Positions 1 through 5,374 of a stretch of DNA of 5,374 nt are shown here, in pieces (position 1 is the stretch's first letter; each line of letters begins with the position of its first letter). The notes beneath the pieces are model-generated. The model was not told where the DNA came from. It saw only the letters and a list, made by a program, of their open reading frames with translations, and did no database searches. This stretch comes from Bacteroidia bacterium (GTDB taxonomy: Bacteria > Bacteroidota > Bacteroidia > Bacteroidales > Prolixibacteraceae). The translations under genes and the position numbers were made by a program. The stretch spans positions 1 to 5,374 of the forward strand of contig JANYJT010000144.1 in the NCBI GenBank assembly GCA_025358395.1. The letters are read 5' to 3'.

Positions 1-749
1 GTGATCTTTCTAATACTTACCGTACCATACCGCAGATGGAGACTCAATTTGGAAGTACCATTCCTGTATGGAAAATCGCGGTTTTCCTGATAATTCTCAA
101 GAAGGCTCTGTGATAATGACCTGGGAGGAAAGGAAATGACAACCTTGGAAAAGCCCAATGAATCCATAGAAGGCATGGGTTGAGGTCGAATTCTGATAAA
201 ATTGTGATAATACTGGGATGTTTTGTTGGCGCGAACAGTTTCCTGATTTAACTTCTCCAGGAAACGATTTTTATACGGTGTAAAAACAGTGTAGGGTTTG
301 TCATCTTTTTTAACCAATTCATCCTTTTCAAACAAAACATGATCCTTGTAAGTAATAAATTCGGTACGGTTTATCTTAAGAAAACGCTCAACATACATAT
401 CCCTATGGTTGGTAAAAGGTTCGTAATCCCTATTGCAGTAAACACTACAGATATGGTATTTCTCCTTTAGCATTTTGAATACCTCAAGAGGCCTTCCATG
501 AACAACCAATAGTGTTGATCCGATTTTCTCCAGATCTTTCTTGATTTGAAGCAAGGTTTCATAAACAAAGTTAATTCTGTAGTCTGAGCCATCCGGAATT
601 CTAATTAAAATATCCGGATTAAAAATAAACAAAGGCAAAACGTTTTCCCTTGTTTTAAGCGCATGAAACAAAGCAGTATTATCATCTAAACGAAGATCTC
701 TTCGCATCCAGAAAATATTTACAACCGGTTTCTCTTTCACATTTGACAT
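1..749 (-). CDS. phrB: Deoxyribodipyrimidine photolyase / cryptochrome family protein, 3' end cut off by window edge
   Basis: Reading the minus strand from ATG at 749 gives 249 uninterrupted codons to the left edge, with no stop. Family role: photolyases use FAD and blue light to split UV-induced pyrimidine dimers in DNA. Visible motifs: the N-terminal antenna-domain opening FWMRRDLRLDDNTAL (residues 13-27), the linker motif YTVFTPYKNRF (153-163), and the start of the FAD-binding domain, GTSKLSLHLRYGTVSIR (231-247), whose T-S-x-L-S part contacts the FAD phosphates in known structures. Family members are usually about 430-480 residues, so roughly the last 180-230, including the rest of the FAD pocket and the Trp electron-transfer chain, lie outside the window. 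Without that half, a CPD photolyase cannot be told from a cryptochrome-like relative. No ATG in frame lies further upstream in the spacer, and a good Bacteroidota promoter sits 44-72 bases upstream. Family assignment is firm; the exact gene symbol is less so. Confidence 0.9.
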   Translation of the reverse strand, partial: MSNVKEKPVVNIFWMRRDLRLDDNTALFHALKTRENVLPLFIFNPDILIRIPDGSDYRINFVYETLLQIKKDLEKIGSTLLVVHGRPLEVFKMLKEKYHICSVYCNRDYEPFTNHRDMYVERFLKINRTEFITYKDHVLFEKDELVKKDDKPYTVFTPYKNRFLEKLNQETVRANKTSQYYHNFIRIRPQPMPSMDSLGFSKVVISFPPRSLSQSLLENYQENRDFPYRNGTSKLSLHLRYGTVSIRKI

Positions 750-792
750 TCTAAAAAATGTTAATGAATTGTGTCTGAAATATATGAAAAAA

Positions 793-821
793 CAAAACTA
801 AATCTACCTTTGCTGTGCAAA
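793..821 (-). promoter_or_regulatory. Bacteroidota-type promoter for the photolyase gene
   Basis: On the minus strand, TTTG (821 to 818) is followed after 17 bases by TAGTTTTG (800 to 793). This matches the primary sigma consensus described for Bacteroides/Flavobacterium, TTTG near -33 and TAnnTTTG near -7, spaced 17-23 bases. Transcription would start near 786-788, leaving a leader of about 38 bases before the ATG at 749. Both boxes match at the expected spacing, so this is the best-supported promoter in the window. Confidence 0.65.
805..812 (+). promoter_or_regulatory. Bacteroidota -7 promoter box for threonine aldolase
   Basis: TACCTTTG on the plus strand is an exact match to TAnnTTTG. 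The predicted start is near 818-820, about 38 bases ahead of the ATG at 858. No TTTG lies at the right distance; the nearest resemblance is TATG at 783-786, 18 bases upstream, so the -33 element is weak or absent. The box lies between the two elements of the opposing photolyase promoter, so two RNA polymerases probably could not occupy both at once. Confidence 0.55.
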
Positions 822-857
822 AATTAGGAATATACTAAACTTTAATCTCAAGAATTT

Positions 858-1886
858 ATGAGCATACGAGGTTTTGCCAGTGACAATAATTCCGGAATTC
901 ACCCTAAAATTCTGAAGGCCATAGAAATGGCAAATGTAGGTCATGCGGTTGGTTACGGTGAGGACATTTATACAGACAAAGCCAAAGCTCTTTTTAGAAA
1001 TGAATTTGGCAGTGAAACAGAGGTTTATTTCGCATTGACCGGAACAGGTGCCAATATTTTATCCATTCAAACACTTTGCAAATCATTTAACTCAATTTTA
1101 TGTACTGAAACAGCTCATATTCATGTTGACGAATGTGGGGCGCCCGAAAAATTTACGGGAAGTAAACTAATTCCCCTTTCGTCTTCAAATGGTAAAGTTG
1201 CACCAGAAGAATTGATCAACAAACTGCATGGATTTGATTTTGAGCATCATTCACAGCCAGGTTTACTGAGTATTTCACAGGTAACAGAAATGGGTACCGT
1301 TTATACAGTAGGAGAAATTAAGGAACTGGCCCAAATTGTCCATCAAAAAGGAATGTATCTGCACATGGATGGAGCAAGGATTTCTAACGCAGCGGTATCT
1401 CTCGGATTAAATTTCAGGGAATTCACAAAAGATGCAGGAGTTGATTTGCTTTCATTCGGTGGAACGAAAAATGGGCTAATGATTGGTGAGGCAGTTCTGA
1501 TATTTAATCCCGCTTTAGCCAGATATACAAAATACTATCGAAAACAAGCCGCTCAACTTTATTCCAAAATGAGATTCGTTTCTGCACAATTTATCCCTTA
1601 TTTGCAAGAAGAAATCTGGAAGACCAATGCAACACATTCAAACAAAATGGCTCGTCTATTGGCTGATTCAATTGAAGGAATAAGTGCAATTAAGATAACT
1701 CAGAAGGTACAAGCCAATGGTGTTTTTGCCATTCTGCCTAAGGAAATTATTCCATTAATAAGAAATGAGTATTTTTTCTATGATTGGAATGAAGCAATTG
1801 GTGAAGTAAGATTGATGACTTCTTTTGATACCACAGAAGAAGATGTGCTTAATATGGTCGCTCTTCTTAAGAACCATTTAACATAG
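858..1886 (+). CDS. ltaE: Low-specificity L-threonine aldolase (PLP-dependent, beta-eliminating lyase family)
   Basis: This 342-residue protein is a full-length fold-type I PLP enzyme of the threonine aldolase family (COG2008), cytosolic, expected to cleave L-threonine or L-allo-threonine to glycine and acetaldehyde. Visible: the opening SDNNSGIHPKIL (8-19), which binds near the substrate; the phosphate-binding turn TGTGAN (61-66); His87 in ETAHIHVDECGA (84-95), the likely ring-stacking histidine; DGARISNA (171-178), with Asp171 facing the PLP ring nitrogen and Arg174; and the Schiff-base lysine Lys204 in SFGGTKNGLM (199-208). All key catalytic positions are present. The length is normal for the family. 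The ATG at 858 sits at the expected N-terminus and has no Shine-Dalgarno sequence. It is transcribed away from the photolyase gene. No clear terminator separates it from nusB, so some readthrough is possible. Substrate stereospecificity cannot be read from sequence; related family members act on phenylserine or other beta-hydroxy amino acids. Confidence 0.93.
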   Translation: MSIRGFASDNNSGIHPKILKAIEMANVGHAVGYGEDIYTDKAKALFRNEFGSETEVYFALTGTGANILSIQTLCKSFNSILCTETAHIHVDECGAPEKFTGSKLIPLSSSNGKVAPEELINKLHGFDFEHHSQPGLLSISQVTEMGTVYTVGEIKELAQIVHQKGMYLHMDGARISNAAVSLGLNFREFTKDAGVDLLSFGGTKNGLMIGEAVLIFNPALARYTKYYRKQAAQLYSKMRFVSAQFIPYLQEEIWKTNATHSNKMARLLADSIEGISAIKITQKVQANGVFAILPKEIIPLIRNEYFFYDWNEAIGEVRLMTSFDTTEEDVLNMVALLKNHLT

Positions 1887-1913
1887 AAAATCGGTTACCC
1901 GCTATTTTTATTG

Positions 1914-1921
1914 TACTTTTG
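1914..1921 (+). promoter_or_regulatory. Putative -7 promoter box for the nusB operon
   Basis: TACTTTTG matches TAnnTTTG exactly and lies 22 bases before the nusB ATG at 1944, in the short gap after the threonine aldolase stop. It would start transcription near 1926-1928 and leave a very short leader of about 16-18 bases. No TTTG is seen 17-23 bases upstream (the region reads ATCGGTTACC), so support rests on one box and its position. Confidence 0.45.
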
Positions 1922-1943
1922 TCATCCAAGGAAAAAAAGAAAA

Positions 1944-2891
1944 ATGATAAGTCGAAGGATAATCCGTACCAAGGTTTTACAAATATTATATGCACACGTA
2001 TCCTCAGCTGACAAACCTATAGGCCTATCTGAGAGCGAACTTCATTTCAGCATACAGAAAACTTATGATCTTTATCATTTGCTGCTTTCCCTACCAATTG
2101 AATTATGTGACTATGGAGAGAAAATCATTGGCATCAGAAAATTGAAGAATTTCCCTACCCAGGAAGAGCTAAATCCGAACTTACGATTCGTATCCAACCG
2201 TTTGATAAACAAGTTAAGGATAAACAAAGACTTATCTGTATACATTCAGAAGAACAAGGTAAATTGGGCCAATAGTCAGGAGTTGATTAAGAATATTTAC
2301 CAATCGATGGTTGAATCTGAAGTTTACAAAAACTATCTTTACAGCTTAGTTGATGATTTTCAAAATGATAGAAAATTTTTTGAAGAATTTTATGCTGACG
2401 TATTGTTGAAAAGCGAGTTTGTTTTCAATGAATTTGAGGAACAAAGCATTTATTGGAATGACGATCTTGATTTCGTTGCCTCAATGGTTATAAAAACTTT
2501 AAAAAAATTCAAGGAGGACAGCAATATCAATGAACACCTCTCCTCCCTATACAAAGATGAAGAAGACAAAGATTTTACTGTAAAGCTTTTCAGAAAAACG
2601 CTCTCCAATAGCGTGGAAAATCGCAAAACAATCGAAACATACACGAAAAACTGGGATGTTGACAGAGTGGCTACCATGGACATTTTAATTATGGAACTTG
2701 CCCTAACCGAACTGATGGATTTCCCATCTGTACCAATAAAAGTTACACTGAACGAGTATATTGAATTGGCCAAATTCTATAGTACCCAACGAAGCAGCAT
2801 TTTTATCAATGGAGTATTGGATAGAATTACAAAAGACTTTAAAGAGCAAGGAAAAATTATCAAAGCCGGACGAGGACTTTTAGAAGGATGA
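1944..2891 (+). CDS. nusB: Transcription antitermination factor NusB, long Bacteroidota form
   Basis: NusB binds boxA RNA with ribosomal protein S10 (NusE) and prevents early termination in rRNA operons. The protein is 315 residues from the ATG at 1944. An in-frame TTG at 1911 would add 11 residues, but it precedes and overlaps the promoter-like box, and MISRRIIRTKVLQILYAH is the expected first NusB helix, so I choose 1944; AAGGA at 1928-1932 is a weak ribosome site. The conserved C-terminal NusB core is plain: TKNWDVDRVATMDILIMELALTEL (234-257) in two halves around Asp246, then VPIKVTLNEYIELAKFYST (263-281) and SSIFINGVLDRI (284-295). E. coli NusB has only about 139 residues; the extra roughly 170 here lie between helix 1 and the core and are charged and helix-rich. 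Its stop overlaps the next start by four bases (ATGA), suggesting translational coupling. Confidence 0.93.
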   Translation: MISRRIIRTKVLQILYAHVSSADKPIGLSESELHFSIQKTYDLYHLLLSLPIELCDYGEKIIGIRKLKNFPTQEELNPNLRFVSNRLINKLRINKDLSVYIQKNKVNWANSQELIKNIYQSMVESEVYKNYLYSLVDDFQNDRKFFEEFYADVLLKSEFVFNEFEEQSIYWNDDLDFVASMVIKTLKKFKEDSNINEHLSSLYKDEEDKDFTVKLFRKTLSNSVENRKTIETYTKNWDVDRVATMDILIMELALTELMDFPSVPIKVTLNEYIELAKFYSTQRSSIFINGVLDRITKDFKEQGKIIKAGRGLLEG

Positions 2892-3352
2892 TTGACAGAT
2901 ACTATATATTATTTTGCTTGCTGTTTTGTACATTCGCCATGTCCTGTCAAAGCAACTCTTCAAAGCAAAAACCCCCTTCCGTCACAAGCGAATCATTTAA
3001 AAATAAGCAGGTAGGAAATATTGAATTTACCAAAGAAATACATAATTTTGGTACGTTGAAGGATGGAGAAATTGTTGTATTTTCATTTCAGTTTGTTAAT
3101 AATGGTGGCTCCTCATTTCGGTTAACAAGTGTAAAACCAACCTGTGGGTGTGTTACAGTTCAATTTAACAAGGAAGAGATCCCATCGCAAGCCAAGTCAG
3201 CTGTCGATGTGATTTTTAATACTGCAGGTGAATGGGGAAACCAAATAAAAACTGTTGAAATAATTACCTCCGGTGGTGAGATTAAAACATTAACAATTGG
3301 AGCTTTTATAGAAAATAGGAATATTAATTTAGATTTAAATAACTTAAAATGA
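2888..3352 (+). CDS. DUF1573 domain lipoprotein, function unknown
   Basis: This is a 154-residue predicted envelope lipoprotein. Residues 4-19 form a short hydrophobic signal ending in FAMSC, with Cys20 the likely lipidated residue. The lipobox is imperfect because Ala rather than Leu stands at -3. A polar linker (21-42) follows, then one DUF1573 domain (about 44-140) with the family hallmarks IHNFGTLKDG (51-60), FVNNGG (69-74) and KPTCGCV (83-89), Cys86 and Cys88 being the signature cysteines. DUF1573 domains are predicted to have an immunoglobulin-like beta-sandwich fold and are abundant in Bacteroidota; no biochemical role is established to my knowledge. It overlaps nusB and yajC by ATGA at both ends, so it is almost certainly co-transcribed and perhaps translationally coupled with both. 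Being beside yajC is compatible with an envelope role, but that is inference only. No strong Shine-Dalgarno site is seen. Confidence 0.88.
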   Translation: MIDRYYILFCLLFCTFAMSCQSNSSKQKPPSVTSESFKNKQVGNIEFTKEIHNFGTLKDGEIVVFSFQFVNNGGSSFRLTSVKPTCGCVTVQFNKEEIPSQAKSAVDVIFNTAGEWGNQIKTVEIITSGGEIKTLTIGAFIENRNINLDLNNLK

Positions 3353-3663
3353 GTACATTACTATTTATTATTGCCCAGCAACAGCAGCAAAGCATGTTGG
3401 GAATGTTTTTGCCTCTTGTGCTAATTATTGTCGTGTTTTATTTTTTCATGATTCGTCCCCAAATGAAACGTCAAAAAGAGACACAGAAATTTCGTGATGC
3501 CCTCCAAAAAGGAGATAAAGTTGTGACCTCCGGCGGTATTTACGGGAGAATTGATGAGATAAAAGATCAAATCATCTTTCTTGAAGTTGCGCCAAATATT
3601 AAATTGAAAGTTGATAAAAGTGTGGTGCTGAAAGATATGTCTGAAGCTCCGGTAGCAAAATAA
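3349..3663 (+). CDS. yajC: Sec translocon accessory protein YajC
   Basis: YajC is a small inner-membrane protein that associates with SecDF and SecYEG during protein export. The 104-residue length is typical. It has a short N-terminal segment containing five glutamines (10-14 within AQQQQQ), one membrane helix (about 17-34), the family motif FFMIRPQMKRQK (32-43) just after the membrane, and a cytosolic domain carrying GDKVVTSGGIYGRI (55-68). All expected features are present. Its ATG overlaps the stop of the DUF1573 gene by four bases, and it is the last gene before a strong terminator. secDF is not in this window. The glutamine run is encoded by mixed CAG/CAA codons and is probably low-complexity periplasmic sequence rather than a separate element. 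Confidence 0.95.
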   Translation: MSTLLFIIAQQQQQSMLGMFLPLVLIIVVFYFFMIRPQMKRQKETQKFRDALQKGDKVVTSGGIYGRIDEIKDQIIFLEVAPNIKLKVDKSVVLKDMSEAPVAK

Positions 3664-3670
3664 AAAGAAC

Positions 3671-3694
3671 GACCGGTTTACCGGTCTTTTTTTT
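3671..3694 (+). terminator. Rho-independent terminator after yajC
   Basis: A perfect 6-bp GC-rich stem, GACCGG (3671-3676) with CCGGTC (3681-3686), closes a TTTA loop and is followed at once by eight Ts (3687-3694). It lies eight bases after the yajC stop. It should end, or at least reduce, transcription from the nusB-DUF1573-yajC unit before the YbbR gene 40 bases downstream. Confidence 0.88.
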
Positions 3695-3725
3695 ACTCAA
3701 TAATGACCAGGGAAATAAAATTAGT

Positions 3726-3730
3726 GAGGG
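3726..3730 (+). promoter_or_regulatory. Possible ribosome binding site for the YbbR gene
   Basis: GAGGG precedes the ATG at 3735 by four bases. It is one of the few purine-rich Shine-Dalgarno-like sites in the window and favours ATG 3735 over the in-frame TTG at 3732, which lies only one base after it. The rest of the 3695-3734 spacer shows no TAnnTTTG box, so no promoter for this gene can be named. Confidence 0.4.
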
Positions 3731-3734
3731 TTTG

Positions 3735-4739
3735 ATGAAACAAATTTGGGTTAAAAGGCTTTTTTTGTTTTTTAAAAGTAAAGTTAAAAACTTCAGCTAC
3801 CAAAAAGCCCTGGTTTTTTTCGTTTGCCTGGCACTTTCATCCTTCCTCTGGCTATTAAACAGCCTCGAAAAGCATTACACCAGCAGGATAAGCGTACCAG
3901 TTAATTATGTTGATATTCCAAAGGACAAACAACTATTTGGATCATTGCCAAGAAATTTTGATTTGATGGTTGATGCCTATGGTTATACCTTGTTAAGCTA
4001 CAAATTACGACTAGCTTTTTCGCCCATACTCCTCAATGTGAGTGAATTAATTGATAATGCGCTGGAAAAGAGTGGCAGGTACAGGTACACTATCTCGACC
4101 GTAAATCACAAGGAAGAGATCGAGAAACAAATCAGCAGTGAAATAAAAATTCTTTCTATAAAGCCGGATACTCTCGTATTTAATTTCAGCAAAATCATTT
4201 CGAAGAAAATCAAAGTTAAACCATCAATAAGGTTGAGTTTTGAAAATCAGTATTCGCTTGCAAATGAACCAATTACATTTCCTGATACGATTCTTGTCAG
4301 TGGTCCTAAAAATATATTGGATACTTTAAAAGTGATTCCAACCATATTGCAGGATTTTTCAAAAATATCCCATTCAATTGACCAGAAAATCAATTTGCAG
4401 ATACCAAAAGGACTTGATTCTGAAGTAAAAGAAGTAAATTTATCTGTGGCGATTGAGCAAAACACAGAGGTGAATTTTGAAGTTCCAATTCAGGTAATAA
4501 ACAACCCAGCTGACATTTCCATTAAGACTTTCCCCGGTAAAATAAAAGTAGTTTGCCGTATTGGACTAAGTAAATATAAAAAGCTTGACTATAGTAGCTT
4601 CAGGGCATTCATCAATTATAACAATATCTCCGGCAAAGATACCCGTCTAGTGGTAATCCTGGAAAACCATTCCAACGTTGTTCTATCCACCAGCTACTCT
4701 CCTACCGAAGTTGAATACATACTTGAACATGAAAAATAG
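3735..4739 (+). CDS. YbbR-like domain membrane-anchored protein
   Basis: This 334-residue protein has a basic N-terminus, one membrane helix (about 25-42, ALVFFVCLALSSFLWLL) and a large beta-rich extracytoplasmic part. The first YbbR-like repeat runs from about 49 to 152 (opening SRISVPVNYVDIP, closing IKPDTLVFNF), a second from about 158 to 240 (KIKVKPSIRLSF, then FPDTILVSGPKNIL at 182-195), and a degenerate third from about 245 to 330. The VSGP turn at 188-191 is typical of the repeats. In Firmicutes the YbbR protein CdaR regulates the cyclic-di-AMP synthase CdaA from the adjacent gene; no such gene is seen here, so the symbol cdaR is not applied and the function stays open. It is followed by coaE after six bases, so the two are probably co-transcribed. 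The start is ATG 3735, supported by GAGGG just upstream. Confidence 0.85.
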   Translation: MKQIWVKRLFLFFKSKVKNFSYQKALVFFVCLALSSFLWLLNSLEKHYTSRISVPVNYVDIPKDKQLFGSLPRNFDLMVDAYGYTLLSYKLRLAFSPILLNVSELIDNALEKSGRYRYTISTVNHKEEIEKQISSEIKILSIKPDTLVFNFSKIISKKIKVKPSIRLSFENQYSLANEPITFPDTILVSGPKNILDTLKVIPTILQDFSKISHSIDQKINLQIPKGLDSEVKEVNLSVAIEQNTEVNFEVPIQVINNPADISIKTFPGKIKVVCRIGLSKYKKLDYSSFRAFINYNNISGKDTRLVVILENHSNVVLSTSYSPTEVEYILEHEK

Positions 4740-4745
4740 TTTGCG

Positions 4746-5357
4746 ATGGTTACAGTTGGCATAACAGGTGGAATTGGTAGCGGCAAATCTACGGCATGCA
4801 AAGTATTTGAAATACTGGGAATACCTGTTTTTCAAGCTGATTTTATTGCTAGAAAACTTCAAAATGAAGATCCCCGGATTATAAAAAGTTTGACTTTAAT
4901 TTTCGGCAAAGAAATATATGCTAAAGATGGTCAGCTGAATAAGAAGAAGCTTGCATCAATAGTTTTTAATGACCGAAAACTTCTTGAAAAATTAAATAGT
5001 ATCATCCATCCAGCTGTTCAGCTTGAATTTATAAATTGGAAAAATGAATTTGCCCATAAGCCTTATATACTTTATGAGGCAGCCATTTTGTTTGAAACGG
5101 GCAGTTTTCGTAAATTTGATTTCACTATACTGGTTGTAGCAGATGAAAGAGAACGAATCGAACGCGTGATAAAAAGAGATCATACAAATGTCGAAGCTGT
5201 TTTACAACGGATGCAGAACCAGATGCAAGACATTGAAAAGCGAAAATTGGCTGATTTTATTATCGAAAATAATGATAATCAACTAATTATTCCACAAATA
5301 TTAAAATTAGATCAATTATTAATATCGAATAGTCATGTTTGGAAAATGGATAGGTAG
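4746..5357 (+). CDS. coaE: Dephospho-CoA kinase
   Basis: CoaE catalyses the last step of coenzyme A synthesis, ATP-dependent phosphorylation of the 3'-OH of dephospho-CoA, in the cytosol. The 203-residue length is typical. Visible: TGGIGSGKS (7-15), the P-loop with Lys14; ADFIARKL (31-38), with Asp32 matching the conserved second Asp of the usual DAD motif, whose first Asp is Gln30 here; IIHPAV (86-91), the conserved His-Pro; AAILFETG (112-119), substrate-side motif; KRDHT (143-147) with the lid Arg144; RMQNQM (155-160); and ADFIIENN (169-176), the nucleotide-base region. All the residues expected for activity appear present. It starts six bases after the YbbR stop, with no evident Shine-Dalgarno site. 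Its last 23 bases overlap the start of the next gene in another frame. Confidence 0.95.
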   Translation: MVTVGITGGIGSGKSTACKVFEILGIPVFQADFIARKLQNEDPRIIKSLTLIFGKEIYAKDGQLNKKKLASIVFNDRKLLEKLNSIIHPAVQLEFINWKNEFAHKPYILYEAAILFETGSFRKFDFTILVVADERERIERVIKRDHTNVEAVLQRMQNQMQDIEKRKLADFIIENNDNQLIIPQILKLDQLLISNSHVWKMDR

Positions 5358-5374
5358 TGGATTAGGCTGGACAC
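5335..5374 (+). CDS. Start of a further gene, possibly a TerB/DnaJ-like protein, cut off by window edge
   Basis: An ATG at 5335 opens a frame that stays open through 13 codons to the right edge, reading MFGKWIGSGLGWT. It overlaps the last 23 bases of coaE in a different frame. The short Gly-rich opening FGKWIGxGLGW resembles, from memory, the N-terminus of Bacteroidota proteins with a TerB domain and a C-terminal J domain, which usually continue with a glycine-rich hydrophobic segment. Thirteen residues are too few for a firm assignment, and no Shine-Dalgarno site is seen. The resemblance and the tight position behind coaE are the only reasons for listing it. Confidence 0.45.
   Translation, partial: MFGKWIGSGLGWT

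Larger units (their letters stand above)
750..857. other. Divergent intergenic region between photolyase and threonine aldolase
   Basis: This 108-base AT-rich spacer separates two genes transcribed away from each other and contains the two promoter-like sites described separately. No small ORF, strong hairpin or inverted-repeat operator was recognised in it. Both predicted leaders are short, about 38 bases. Confidence 0.7.

Noticed and set aside
1..749. Photolyase as a pseudogene
   Set aside because: The frame is open without interruption for 249 codons and conserved motifs are in order; it is cut only by the window edge.
1887..1910. Possible terminator after threonine aldolase (CGG TTAC CCG followed by a T-rich stretch)
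   Set aside because: The stem is only 3 bp and the T-run is interrupted, which is too weak to call.
2450..2773. Open frame of 107 codons on the minus strand inside nusB
   Set aside because: It lies wholly antisense to the conserved NusB core, its product is Ser-rich with no recognisable domain, and it has no promoter or ribosome site.
3042..3050. TAATTTTG inside the DUF1573 gene, resembling a -7 promoter box
   Set aside because: It lies in conserved coding sequence (the HNFG motif), and a six-base match is expected by chance in AT-rich DNA.
3376..3390. CAG/CAA run in yajC as a possible microsatellite
   Set aside because: Only five codons with mixed synonymous use; it is better read as a low-complexity glutamine stretch of YajC.
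3732..3734. TTG as the start of the YbbR protein
   Set aside because: It lies one base after the GAGGG site and directly before an ATG with better spacing.
4247..4465. Open frame of 72 codons on the minus strand inside the YbbR gene
   Set aside because: It is antisense to a YbbR repeat and shows no recognisable motif.
4992..5183. Open frame of 63 codons on the minus strand inside coaE
   Set aside because: It is antisense to conserved CoaE motifs and its product looks like a chance reading of AT-rich DNA.

Overview
The window looks like an ordinary chromosomal segment of a Bacteroidota bacterium, most likely from the Cytophagales or a close relative. The evidence is AT-rich DNA, start sites mostly without Shine-Dalgarno sequences, three matches to the Bacteroidota -7 promoter element (TAnnTTTG) in gene-proximal spacers, a long-form NusB, and a gene order (nusB, DUF1573 lipoprotein, yajC, ybbR, coaE) that I recall as common in this phylum. 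The lineage call is inference; no rRNA or other taxonomic marker is present.

Layout. Bases 1-749 (minus strand) hold the N-terminal 249 codons of a class I photolyase/cryptochrome-type protein that runs off the left edge. Bases 750-857 are a divergent intergenic region with two closely packed promoters, one toward the photolyase and one toward a threonine aldolase (858-1886, plus). After a short gap with its own promoter-like box comes a tight run on the plus strand: nusB (1944-2891), a DUF1573 lipoprotein (2888-3352) and yajC (3349-3663). These three are joined by ATGA stop/start overlaps and end at a clear intrinsic terminator (3671-3694). A second plus-strand run follows: a YbbR-domain protein (3735-4739), coaE (4746-5357), and the first codons of a further gene (from 5335) that overlaps the end of coaE.

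The genes are mostly housekeeping: rRNA transcription antitermination (NusB), Sec translocase accessory (YajC), last step of coenzyme A synthesis (CoaE), a membrane-anchored YbbR protein, amino-acid metabolism (threonine aldolase) and light-dependent DNA repair (photolyase). I see no mobile element, CRISPR array, tRNA, rRNA or riboswitch, and no evidence of a new multi-gene system. The least understood parts are the DUF1573 lipoprotein coupled to nusB and yajC, and the YbbR protein with no cyclic-di-AMP synthase gene beside it.
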